Part shown: positions 24,892-35,752 of the stretch, piece by piece
Layout: each line of letters begins with the position of its first letter
Position numbering within the stretch: the stretch's first letter is position 1
NCBI RefSeq assembly: GCF_032854445.1
Contig: NC_088300.1
Span: forward strand, 48,642,984-48,706,983
Length of the DNA stretch: 64,000 nt
Source of the DNA: Liolophura sinensis
Lineage: Eukaryota > Mollusca > Polyplacophora > Chitonida > Chitonidae
Direction: 5' to 3'
Made by a program: the position numbers and the translations under genes
The notes under the pieces: generated by a model
Databases searched by the model: none
Told to the model about the DNA's origin: nothing
The model's input: only the letters and a program-made list of their open reading frames with translations

Positions 24892-25483
24892 TTGGCACCT
24901 TTTTGTTTTATTTGACTGGTTTTTTGCGCCGTACTTTCTATCTTACATATAAATAAAACCGTTATGCACAAGTATGTACACATTTACACTTATTGTCAGA
25001 TAACCTGTAAAAAATCTATCATCTGAATTATTCTAGGTCAACTTTCAAACAACATGTAAGTACACATACCTTGTGGTTCAACATGTTTATTTTAAAATAG
25101 TAGCGTTATAATTATAATTTTCTTAAAACAAAATAAACACCTAAGCCTTAAATACATATTTCCGTAAGTAAACCTTTGTAGAATTTATTTTGATCGCTGT
25201 ATAAAGATGTCAACAGGGTGAGCTATTGCACAAGATGTTAACAGGGTAAGCAATTGCATAACTCCGATTCTGTAAAGCTGCTACAATGCATAAAACACAT
25301 GGGGTTGAAAAAAAGGCCAGGACAATTGTCATTTTAAACTTTTAACCATTTCCATGTTCCTTGAATTTAAGCCCTAGCACGCCGGGATGATAAAAAACAT
25401 TTGAATTAACCCAGTGCAACAGGATATTGCCCACACTGCATTATGCAGTTAGGTTAAGCCATGAAATAAATGGTGTTCTGCTG

Positions 25484-25783
25484 GCTGGGAGTTGTGGCGT
25501 GCTCCTGTAATCTAGCTGCTTGGAGGCCGGGTGTGGCGGATGGCTTGAAGTTGGGATTCTTGCTAAGAGTTGGTCTGTGTTGATTGGGTGTCCGCGCTAA
25601 GATGGGCATCAATATGGGTACGACGAGGGGAGCTCAGTGTATCCAGGTTGTCTAAGGAGGAGGGAACCGGTCCAGGGCGGAAACGCAGCAGGCAAAACCT
25701 CCCGTGTTCAGCAGTAGTGGGATCGCGCCCGTGAATAGGCAACGCTTCGTAACCTGACTAAAACGGTCAGACCCACTCCTGTT
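25484..25783 (+). ncRNA. SRP RNA (7SL RNA) gene, copy 28 (one-base insertion in helix 6 loop)
   Basis: Otherwise full length, but reads ACGAGGGGAGCTCAG where all others have ACGAGGGAGCTCAG. The extra G falls in or beside the GGAG tetraloop of helix 6, the SRP19 contact, and could impair assembly. It has AAACGGTCAG in the 3' strand. Confidence 0.92.
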
Positions 25784-26372
25784 TTGGCACCTTTTTGTTT
25801 TATTTGACTGGTATTTTGCGCCCTCCTTTCTATCTTACATATAAATAAAAACGGTATGCACAAGTACGTACACATTTACATTTATTGTCAGATAACCTGT
25901 AAAAAATCTGTCATCTGAATTATTCTAGGTCAACTTTCAAACAACATGTAAGTACACATACCTTGTGGTTCAACATGTTTATTTTAAAATAGTAGCGTTA
26001 TAATTATAATTTTCTGAAAACAAAATAAACACCTAAGCCTTAAATACATATATCTGTAAGCCTTTGTAGAATTTATTTTGATCGCTGTATAAAGATGTCA
26101 ACAGGGTGAGCTATTGCAGAAGATGTTAACAGGGTAAGCAATTGCATAACTCCGACTCTGTAAAGCTGCTACAATGCATAAAACACGTGGGGTTGAAAAA
26201 AAGGCCAGGACAATTGTCATTTTAACCTTTTAACCATTTCCATGTTTCTTAAATTCAAGCCCTTGCACGCCGGGATGATAAAAAAACATTTGAATTAACC
26301 CAGTGCAACAGGATATTGCCCACACTGCATTATGCAGTTAGGTTAAGCCATGAAATAAATGGTGTTCTGCTG

Positions 26373-26671
26373 GCTGGGAGTTGTGGCGTGCTCCTGTAAT
26401 CTAGTTGCTTGGAGGCCGGGTGTGGCGGATGGCTTGAAATTGGGATTCTTGCTAAGAGTTGGTCTGTGTTGATTGGGTGTCCGCGCTAAGATGGGCATCA
26501 ATATGGGTACGACGAGGGAGCTCAGTGTATCCAGGTTGTCTAAGGAGGAGGGAACCGATCCAGGGCGGAAACGCAGCAGGCAAAACCTCCCGTGTTCAGC
26601 AGTAGTGGGACCGCGCCCGTGAATAGGCAACGCTTCGTAACCTGACTAAAACGGTCAGACCCACTCCTGTT
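26373..26671 (+). ncRNA. SRP RNA (7SL RNA) gene, copy 29
   Basis: Full length, same as copy 19 (TGAAATTGGG, AACCGATCC, GGGACCGCGCC, AAACGGTCAG). Confidence 0.95.
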
Positions 26672-27260
26672 TTGGCACCTTTTTGTTTTATTTGACTGGT
26701 TTTTTGCGCCGTACTTTCTATCTTACATATAAATAAAACCGTTATGCACAAGTATGTACAAATTTACACTTATTGTCAGATAACCTGTAAAAAATCTGTC
26801 ATCTGAATTATTCTAGGTCAACTTGCAAACATGTAAGTACACATACCTTGTGGTTCAACATGTTTATTTTAAAATAGTAGCGTTATAATTATAATTTTCT
26901 TAAAACAAAATAAACACCTAAGCCTTAAATACATATTTCCGTAAGTAAACCTTTGTAGAATTTATTTTGATCGCTGTATAAAGATGTCAACAGGGTGAGC
27001 TATTGCACAAGATGTTAACAGGGTAAGCAATTGCATAACTCCGATTCTGTAAAGCTGCTACAATGCATAAAACACATGGGGTTGAAAAAAAGGCCAGGAC
27101 AATTGTCATTTTAAACTTTTAACCATTTCCATGTTCCTTGAATTCAAGCCCTAGCACGCCGGGATGATAAAAAACATTTGAATTAACCCAGTGCAACAGG
27201 ATATTGCCCACACTGCATTATGCAGTTAGGTTAAGCCATGAAATAAATGGTGTTCTGCTG

Positions 27261-27559
27261 GCTGGGAGTTGTGGCGTGCTCCTGTAATCTAGCTGCTTGG
27301 AGGCCGGGTGTGGCGGATGGCTTGAAGTTGGGATTCTTGCTAAGAGTTGGTCTGTGTTGATTGGGTGTCCGCGCTAAGATGGGCATCAATATGGGTACGA
27401 CGAGGGAGCTCAGTGTATCCAGGTTGTCTAAGGAGGAGGGAATCGGTCCAGGGCGGAAACGCAGCAGGCAAAACCTCCCGTGTTCAGCAGTAGTGGGATC
27501 GCGCCCGTGAATAGGCAACGCTTCGTAACCTGACTAAAACAGTCAGACCCACTCCTGTT
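27261..27559 (+). ncRNA. SRP RNA (7SL RNA) gene, copy 30
   Basis: Full length, subtype of copies 20 and 21. Confidence 0.95.
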
Positions 27560-28151
27560 TTGGCACCTTTTTGTTTTATTTGACTGGTATTTTGCGCCCT
27601 CCTTTCTATCTTACATATAAATAAAAACGGTATGCACAAGTATGTACACATTTACATTTATTGTCAGATAACCTGTAAAAAATCTATCATCTGAATTATT
27701 CTAGGTCAACTTTCAAACAACATATAAGTACACATACCTTGTGGTTCAACATGTTTATTTTAAAATAGTAGCGTTATAATTATAATTTTCTGAAAACAAA
27801 ATAAACACCGAAGCCTTAAATACATATTTCCGTAAGTAAACCTTTGTAGAATTTATTTTGATCGCTGTATAAAGATGTCAACAGGGTGAGCTATTGCACA
27901 AGATGTTAACAGGGTAAGCAATTGCATAACTCCGACTCTGTAAAGCTGCTACAATGCATAAAACACATGGGGTTGAAAAAAAGGCCAGGACAATTGTCAT
28001 TTTAACATTTTAACCATTTCCATGTTTCCTAAATTTAAGCCCTAGCACGCCGGGATGATAAAAAACATTTGAATTAACCCAGTGCAACAGGATATTGCCC
28101 ACACTGCATTATGCAGTTAGGTTAAGCCATGAAATAAATGGTGTTCTGCTG

Positions 28152-28450
28152 GCTGGGAGTTGTGGCGTGCTCCTGTAATCTAGTTGCTTGGAGGCCGGGT
28201 GTGGCGGATGGCTTGAAGTTGGGATTCTTGCTAAGAGTTGGTCTGTGTTGATTGGGTGTCCGCGCTAAGATGGGCATCAATATGGGTACGACGAGGGAGC
28301 TCAGTGTATCCAGGTTGTCTAAGGAGGAGGGAATCGGTCCAGGGCGGAAACGCAGCAGGCAAAACCTCCCGTGTTCAGCAGTAGTGGGATCGCGCCCGTG
28401 AATAGGCAACGCTTCGTAACCTGACTAAAACGGTCAGACCCACTCCCGTT
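28152..28450 (+). ncRNA. SRP RNA (7SL RNA) gene, copy 31
   Basis: Full length, recombinant-looking mix of CTAGTTGC with GGAATCGGTCC and AAACGGTCAG. The 3' end reads ACTCCCGTTTT. The same combination recurs in copy 35, four units (3,560 bp) away. Confidence 0.95.
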
Positions 28451-29039
28451 TTGGCACCTTTTTGTTTTATTTGACTGGTATTTTGCGCCCTCCTTTCTAT
28501 CTTACATATAAATAAAAACGGTATGCACAAGTATGTACACATTTACATTTATTGTCAGATAACCTGTAAAAAATCTGTCATCTGAATTATTCTAGGTCAA
28601 CTTTCAAACAACATGTAAGTACACATACCTTGTGGTTCAACATGTTTATTTTAAAATAGTAGCGTTATAATTATAATTTTCTGAAAACAAAATAAACACC
28701 TAAGCCTTAAATACATATATCTGTAAGCCTTTGTAGAATTTATTTTGATCGCTGTATAAAGATGTCAACAGGGTGAGCTATTGCAGAAGATGTTAACAGG
28801 GTAAGCAATTGCATAACTCCGACTCTGTAAAGCTGCTACAATGCATAAAACACATGGGGTTGAAAAAAAGGCCAGGACAATTGTCATTTTAACCTTTTAA
28901 CCATTTCCATGTTTCTTAAATTTAAGCCCTAGCACGCCGGGATGATAAAAAAACATTTGAATTAACCCAGTGCAACAGGATATTGCCCATACTGCATTAT
29001 GCAGTTAGGTTAAGCCATGAAATAAATGGTGTTCTGCTG

Positions 29040-29338
29040 GCTGGGAGTTGTGGCGTGCTCCTGTAATCTAGTTGCTTGGAGGCCGGGTGTGGCGGATGGC
29101 TTGAAGTTGGGATTCTTGCTAAGAGTTGGTCTGTGTTGATTGGGTGTCCGCGCTAAGATGGGCATCAATATGGGTACGACGAGGGAGCTCAGTGTATCCA
29201 GGTTGTCTAAGGAGGAGGGAACCGATCCAGGGCGGAAACGCAGCAGGCAAAACCTCCCGTGTTCAGCAGTAGTGGGACCGCGCCCGTGAATAGGCAACGC
29301 TTCGTAACCTGACTAAAACGGTCAGACCCACTCCTGTT
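29040..29338 (+). ncRNA. SRP RNA (7SL RNA) gene, copy 32
   Basis: Full length, with AACCGATCC and GGGACCGCGCC like copies 19 and 29 but TGAAGTTGGG. Confidence 0.95.
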
Positions 29339-29930
29339 TTGGCACCTTTTTGTTTTATTTGACTGGTATTTTGCGCCGTACTTTCTATCTTACATATAAA
29401 TAAAAACGGTATGCACAAGTATGTACACATTTACATTTATTGTCTGATAACCCGTAATAAATCTATCATCTGAATTATTCTAGGTCAACTTTGAAACAAC
29501 ATGTAACTACACATACCTTGTGGTTCAATATGTTTATTTTAAAATAGTAGCGTTATAATTATAATTTTCTGAAAACAAAATAAACACCTAAGCCTTAAAT
29601 ACATATATCTGTAAGTAAGCCTTTGTAGAATTTATTTTGATCGCTGTATAAAGATGTCAACAGAGTGAGCTATTGCACAAGATGTTAACAGATTAAGCAA
29701 TTGCATAACTCCGACTCTGTAAAGCTGCTACAATGCATAAAACACATGGGGTGGAAAAAAAGGCCAGGACAATTGTCATTTTAAACTTTTAACCATTTCC
29801 ATGTTTCTTAAATTCAAGCCCTAGCACGCCGGGATGATAAAAAACATTTGAATTAACCCAGTGCAACAGGATATTGCCCACACTGCATTATGCAGTTAGG
29901 TTAAGCCATGAAATAAATGGTGTTCTGCTG

Positions 29931-30229
29931 GCTGGGAGTTGTGGCGTGCTCCTGTAATCTAGCTGCTTGGAGGCCGGGTGTGGCGGATGGCTTGAAGTTG
30001 GGATTCTTGCTAAGAGTTGGTCTGTGTTGGTTGGGTGTCCGCGCTAAGATGGGCATCAATATGGGTACGACGAGGGAGCTCAGTGTATCCAGGTTGTCTA
30101 AGGAGGAGGGAACCGGTCCAGGGCGGAAACGCAGCAGGCAAAACCTCCCGTGTTCAGCAGTAGTGGGATCGCGCCCGTGAATAGGCAACGCTTCGTAACC
30201 TGACTAAAACAGTCAGACCCACTCCTGTT
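29931..30229 (+). ncRNA. SRP RNA (7SL RNA) gene, copy 33
   Basis: Full length. The change TGTTGGTTGGGTG (G for A) is shared only with copy 37. Confidence 0.95.
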
Positions 30230-30818
30230 TTGGCACCTTTTTGTTTTATTTGACTGGTTTTTTGCGCCGTACTTTCTATCTTACATATAAATAAAACCGT
30301 TATGCACAAGTATGTACACATTTACATTTATTGTCAGATAACCTGTAAAAAATCTATCATCTGAATTATTCTAGGTCAACTTGCAAACATGTAAGTACAC
30401 ATACCTTGTGGTTCAACATGTTTATTTTAAAATAGTAGCGTTATAATTATAATTTTCTGAAAACAAAATAAACACCTAAGCCTTAAATACATATTTCCGT
30501 AAGTAAACCTTTGTAGAATTTATTTTGATCGCTGTATAAAGATGTCAACAGGGTGAGCTATTGCACAAGATGTTAACAGGGTAAGCAATTGCATAACTCC
30601 GATTCTGTAAAGCTGCTACAATGCATAAAACACATGGGGTTGAAAAAAAGGCCAGGACAATTGTCATTTTAACCTTTTAACCATTTCCATGTTTCTTAAA
30701 TTTAAGCCCTAGCACGCCGGGATGATAAAAAACATTTGAATTAACCCAGTGCAACAGGATATTGCCCACACTGCATTATGCAGTTAGGTTAAGCCATGAA
30801 ATAAATGGTGTTCTGCTG

Positions 30819-31117
30819 GCTGGGAGTTGTGGCGTGCTCCTGTAATCTAGCTGCTTGGAGGCCGGGTGTGGCGGATGGCTTGAAGTTGGGATTCTTGCTA
30901 AGAGTTGGTCTGTGTTGATTGGGTGTCCGCGCTAAGATGGGCATTAATATGGGTACGACGAGGGAGCTCAGTGTATCCAGGTTGTCTAAGGAGGAGGGAA
31001 CCGGTCCAGGGCGGAAACGCAGCAGGCAAAACCTCTCGTGTTCAGCAGTAGTGGGATCGCGCCCGTGAATAGGCAACGCTTCGTAACCTGACTAAAACAG
31101 TCAGACCCACTCCTGTT
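30819..31117 (+). ncRNA. SRP RNA (7SL RNA) gene, copy 34
   Basis: Full length with GGGCATTAAT and a private AACCTCTCGTG for AACCTCCCGTG on the 3' side of helix 8. The downstream T run is lengthened (CTGTTTTTTTTGCGCC). Confidence 0.95.
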
Positions 31118-31711
31118 TTGGCACCTTTTTGTTTCATTTGACTGTTTTTTTTGCGCCGTACGTTCTATCTTACATATAAATAAAAACGGTATGCACAAGT
31201 ATGTACACATTTACATTTATTGTCTGATAACCCGTAAAAAAATCTATCATCTGAATTATTCTAGGTCAACTTTCAAACAACATGTAAGTACACATACCTT
31301 GTGGTTCAACATGTTTATTTTAAAATAGTAGCGTTATAATTATAATTTTCTTAAAACAAAATAAACACCTAAGCCTTAAATACATATATCCGTAAGTAAG
31401 CCTTTGTAGAATTTATTTTGATCGCTGTATATAGATGTCAACAGGGTGAGCTATTGCACAAGATGTTAACAGGGTAAGCAATTGCATAACTCCGACTCTG
31501 TAAAGCTGCTACAATGCATAAAACACATGGGGTTGAAAAAAAGGCCAGGACAATTGTCATTTTAACCTTTTAACCATTTCCATATTCCTTAAATTCAAGT
31601 CCTAGCATACCGTGATGATAAAAAACATTTGAATTAACCCAGTGCAACAGGATATTGCCCACACTGCATTATGCAGTTAGCTTAAGCCATGAAATAAATG
31701 GTGTTCTGCTG

Positions 31712-32010
31712 GCTGGGAGTTGTGGCGTGCTCCTGTAATCTAGTTGCTTGGAGGCCGGGTGTGGCGGATGGCTTGAAGTTGGGATTCTTGCTAAGAGTTG
31801 GTCTGTGTTGATTGGGTGTCCGCGCTAAGATGGGCATCAATATGGGTACGACGAGGGAGCTCAGTGTATCCAGGTTGTCTAAGGAGGAGGGAATCGGTCC
31901 AGGGCGGAAACGCAGCAGGCAAAACCTCCCGTGTTCAGCAGTAGTGGGATCGCGCCCGTGAATAGGCAACGCTTCGTAACCTGACTAAAACGGTCAGACC
32001 CACTCCCGTT
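31712..32010 (+). ncRNA. SRP RNA (7SL RNA) gene, copy 35
   Basis: Full length, same subtype as copy 31, including ACTCCCGTTTT at the 3' end. Confidence 0.95.
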
Positions 32011-32599
32011 TTGGCACCTTTTTGTTTTATTTGACTGGTATTTTGCGCCCTCCTTTCTATCTTACATATAAATAAAAACGGTATGCACAAGTATGTACAC
32101 ATTTACATTTATTGTCAGATAACCTGTAAAAAATCTGTCATCTGAATTATTCTAGGTCAACTTTCAAACAACATGTAAGTACACATACCTTGTGGTTCAA
32201 CATGTTTATTTTAAAATAGTAGCGTTATAATTATAATTTTCTGAAAACAAAATAAACACCTAAGCCTTAAATACATATATCTGTAAGCCTTTGTAGAATT
32301 TATTTTGATCGCTGTATAAAGATGTCAACAGGGTGAGCTATTGCAGAAGATGTTAACAGGGTAAGCAATTGCATAACTCCGACTCTGTAAAGCTGCTACA
32401 ATGCATAAAACACATGGGGTTGAAAAAAAGGCCAGGACAATTGTCATTTTAACCTTTTAACCATTTCCATGTTTCTTAAATTTAAGCCCTAGCACGCCGG
32501 GATGATAAAAAAACATTTGAATTAACCCAGTGCAACAGGATATTGCCCACACTGCATTATGCAGTTAGGTTAAGCCATGAAATAAATGGTGTTCTGCTG

Positions 32600-32898
32600 G
32601 CTGGGAGTTGTGGCGTGCTCCTGTAATCTAGTTGCTTGGAGGCCGGGTGTGGCGGATGGCTTGAAGTTGGGATTCTTGCTAAGAGTTGGTCTGTGTTGAT
32701 TGGGTGTCCGCGCTAAGATGGGCATCAATATGGGTACGACGAGGGAGCTCAGTGTATCCAGGTTGTCTAAGGAGGAGGAAACCGGTCCAGGGCGGAAACG
32801 CAGCAGGCAAAACCTCCCGTGTTCAGCAGTAGTGGGATCGCGCCCGTGAATAGGCAACGCTTCGTAACCTGACTAAAACAGTCAGACCCACTCCTGTT
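32600..32898 (+). ncRNA. SRP RNA (7SL RNA) gene, copy 36
   Basis: Full length with a private GGAGGAAACCGG for GGAGGGAACCGG. Downstream spacer matches that of copy 34, 1,781 bp (two units) to the left. Confidence 0.95.
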
Positions 32899-33491
32899 TT
32901 GGCACCTTTTTGTTTCATTTGACTGTTTTTTTTGCGCCGTACGTTCTATCTTACATATAAATAAAAACGGTATGCACAAGTATGTACACATTTACATTTA
33001 TTGTCTGATAACCCGTAAAAAATCTATCATCTGAATTATTCTAGGTCAACTTTCAAACAACATGTAAGTACACATACCTTGTGGTTCAACATGTTTATTT
33101 TAAAATAGTAGCGTTATAATTATAATTTTCTGAAAACAAAATAAACACCTAAGCCTTAAATACATATATCCGTAAGTAAGCCTTTGTAGAATTTATTTTG
33201 ATCGCTGTATATAGATGTCAACAGGGTGAGCTATTGCACAAGATGTTAACAGGGTAAGCAATTGCATAACTCCGACTCTGTAAAGCTGCTACAATGCATA
33301 AAACACATGGGGTTGAAAAAAAGGCCAGGACAATTGTCATTTTAACCTTTTAACCATTTCCATATTCCTTAAATTCAAGTCCTAGCATACCGTGATGATA
33401 AAAAACATTTGAATTAACCCAGTGCAACAGGATATTGCCCACACTGCATTATGCAGTTAGCTTAAGCCATGAAATAAATGGTGTTCTGCTG

Positions 33492-33790
33492 GCTGGGAGT
33501 TGTGGCGTGCTCCTGTAATCTAGCTGCTTGGAGGCCGGGTGTGGCGGATGGCTTGAAGTTGGGATTCTTGCTAAGAATTGGTCTGTGTTGGTTGGGTGTC
33601 CGCGCTAAGATGGGCATCAATATGGGTACGACGAGGGAGCTCAGTGTATCCAGGTTGTCTAAGGAGGAGGGAATCGGCCCAGGGCGGAAACGCAGCAGGC
33701 AAAACCTCCCGTGTTCAGCAGTAGTGGGATCGCGCCCGTGAATAGGCAACGCTTCGTAACCTGACTAAAACAGTCAGACCCACTCCTGTT
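33492..33790 (+). ncRNA. SRP RNA (7SL RNA) gene, copy 37 (last full-length copy)
   Basis: Full length with several changes: TGTTGGTTGGG, AAGAATTGG and GGAATCGGCCC. It is the last copy with complete Alu and S domains. Confidence 0.94.
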
Positions 33791-34382
33791 TTGGCACCTT
33801 TTTGTTTTATTTGACTGGTTTTTTGCGCCCTCCTTTCTATTTTAAATAAAAATAAAAACGGTATGCACAAGTATGTACACATTTACATTTATTGTCTGAT
33901 AACCTGTAAAAAAATCTATCATCTGAATTATTCTAGGTCAACTTTCAAACAACATGTAAGTACACATACCTTGTGGTTCAACATGTTTATTTTAAAATAG
34001 TAGCGTTATAATTATAATTTTCTGAAAACAAAATAAACACCTAAGCCTTAAATACATATTTCCGTAAGTAAACCTTTGTAGAATTTATTTTGATCGCTGT
34101 ATAAAGATGTCAACAGGGTGAGCTATTGCACAAGATGTTAACAGGGTAAGCAATTGCATAACTTCGATTCTGTAAAGCTGCTACAATGCATAAAACACAT
34201 GGGGTTGAAAAAAGGCCAGGACAATTGTCATTTTAAACTTTTAACCATTTCCATGTTCCTTGAATTCAAGCCCTAGCACGCCGGGATGATAAAAAACATT
34301 TGAATTAACCCAGTGCAACAGGATATTGCCCACACTGCATTATGCAGTTAGGTTAAGCCATGAAATAAATGGTGTTCTGCTG

Positions 34383-34515
34383 GCTGGGAGTTGTGGCGTG
34401 CTCCTGTAATCTAGCTGCTTGGAGGCCGGGTGTGGCGGATGGCTTGAAGTTGGGATTCTTGCTAAGAGTTGGTCTGTGTTGATTGGGTGTCCGCGCTAAG
34501 ATGGGCACCTGTTTT
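34383..34515 (+). pseudogene. SRP RNA copy 38, S domain deleted
   Basis: Bases +1 to about +125 are normal, then GATGGGCA jumps directly to CCTGTTTTGGCACC, the normal 3' terminus. About 168 bp are missing, covering helices 6 and 8 and the 3' Alu strand. Promoter region and terminator remain, so a short transcript of about 130 nt is conceivable, but it could not form a normal particle. Confidence 0.9.
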
Positions 34516-35069
34516 GGCACCTTTTTGTTTTATCTGACTGGTGTTTTGCACCGTCCTTTCTATTTTAAATAAAAATGAATGTGTAATGCACAAGTATGTA
34601 CAGAACTGCATTTATTGTCTGATAACCCGTAATGATTCGTTCAACTGACTCAATCTAAGTCAGCTTTTAAACAACTTTTAAGTACACATACTTGGTTGTT
34701 CAACATGTTTATTTGAAAATACTAGCGTAATAATAATCGTTTCTGAAAACAAAATAAACACCGAAGCTTTAAATACATATTTCCGTAAGTAAACCTTTGC
34801 ATAATTGATTTTATCGCTGTATAAAGATGTCAACAGGGTAAGCAATTGCATAACTCCGACTCCGTGAAGCTGCTGTAATGCATAAGACACAAAGCGTTGA
34901 AAAGAAGGCTAGGACAATTGTCACTTTAACCTTTTAACCATTTCCATATTCCATAAATGCAAGCCTTAGCACGGTGGGATGTTAAGGAAAACTTGAATTA
35001 ACCCAGTGCAACAGGATATCGCCCTCCACATTATGTAGTGAGGTTGAGCCATGAAATAAATGGTGTTCA
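34516..35069 (+). repeat. Divergent spacer of the edge unit
   Basis: This is recognisably the array spacer and proximal region (GTATGTACAG, TTTATTGTCTGATAACCCG, TTGAATTAACCCAGTGCAAC) but with many substitutions. It has one copy of the 26-bp sub-repeat instead of two, and a broken palindrome (CACATTATGTAGTG). Confidence 0.9.
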
Positions 35070-35238
35070 GTCGGTTGGGAGTTGTGATCGAGTGTGTGCG
35101 CTAAGATGGGCATCAGTATGGGTACGACGAGGGAGCTCAGTGTGTCCAGGTTGTCTAAGGAGGAGGGAACCGGTCCAGGGTGGAAACGCAACAGGCAAAA
35201 CCTGCCGTGTTCAGCAGATGTGGGATCGTGCCCGTGAA
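35070..35238 (+). pseudogene. Relic SRP RNA gene, copy 39
   Basis: It starts as TTGGGAGTTGTG, then loses roughly 100 bp of the Alu domain before GCGCTAAGATGGGCATC. The S domain is present (GAGGGAGCTC; GGTGGAAACGCAACAGG) with changes beside both loops. Homology ends at GCCCGTGAA, so the 3' Alu strand is gone. It marks the old right border of the array. Confidence 0.88.
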
Positions 35239-35242
35239 GGGG

Positions 35243-35752
35243 GTTCTGTAACATCTATATGCACTATGACCAATCCCCAAGTGAGTGTGATCCTATAATA
35301 TACCGTTTATTATCTCCATTGTGGAGATGATACTGTAGTATCTATATATACTACAAGAGTGACAAGACCCCATGTGTAAGCGAGCCTGTAGTATCTCTAT
35401 GGATTGTAAGATTGACCAATCCCCACGTTAAGGTGATTCTGTCGTATGGCTAAGGGCTGTTAAAATGACTACCCGCCAAAGTGAAGATGATTTTGTAGTA
35501 TCTCCACAAGCTATAAGAATGACCAGTCCTATATATATATACTATAAGAATGACCAATCCCCACGTGAAGGTAATCCTGTAATATCCATATATACCATAA
35601 GAATGACAACGTGTAAATGTGATCTTGTAGTATCTCTATGAGTTTTAAGAATGGCCAGTCCTCACGTAAAGGTGATTCTGTAGTGTCTATAAATACTACG
35701 AGAATGACCAGTCCCCATGTGAAGGCCGTCCTCTAGTATTTCTATGGGTTAT
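35243..35752. repeat. Degenerate minisatellite, unit roughly 55-65 bp
   Basis: About eight or nine imperfect repeats of a pattern like AGAATGACCAATCCCCACGT followed by GAAGGTGATCCTGTAGTATC and a TATATA-containing segment. Units vary in length and identity. It starts within a few bases of the last SRP RNA homology. Confidence 0.75.

Larger units (their letters stand above)
919..34507 (+). repeat. Tandem array of ~890-bp units, each an SRP (7SL) RNA gene plus ~590-bp spacer
   Basis: Thirty-seven complete head-to-tail units and one truncated unit repeat with periods of 888, 889, 890, 891 and occasionally 892-893 bp. Taking the A-rich AATAAAAACGG as unit start, unit 1 is 919-1809 and unit 37 ends at 33850. 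Each unit has an AT-rich spacer, a conserved proximal region of about 90 bp ending at the RNA start, a 299-nt GC-richer RNA gene, then oligo-T runs. The 888-bp class lacks 3 bp in AAACAACATG. The 889-bp class lacks bases in the TATCTGTAAGCC segment. Internal units are nearly identical while both edges diverge, as expected if unequal crossing-over and gene conversion homogenise the array. The sequence supports orientation, period and copy number within the window; true copy number in the genome may differ. Confidence 0.97.

Noticed and set aside
29917-33741. 87-codon + strand frames at 29917-30180 and 33478-33741
   Set aside because: They open only because copies 33 and 37 have G for A in TGTTGATTGGG, removing a stop inside the SRP RNA.
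1421-33749. Repeated 95-codon minus-strand frame (MPIHGRDPTTAEHGR...) as a multicopy protein family
   Set aside because: It is the antisense of the SRP RNA gene. Differences among copies mostly change the amino acid (V/I, T/A, Q/E, D/G), so there is no sign of protein selection, and its openness is shared by homogenisation.
919-34507. Array as a CRISPR array or simple centromeric satellite
   Set aside because: Units are 890 bp, lack spacer-repeat architecture and contain a conserved SRP RNA gene.
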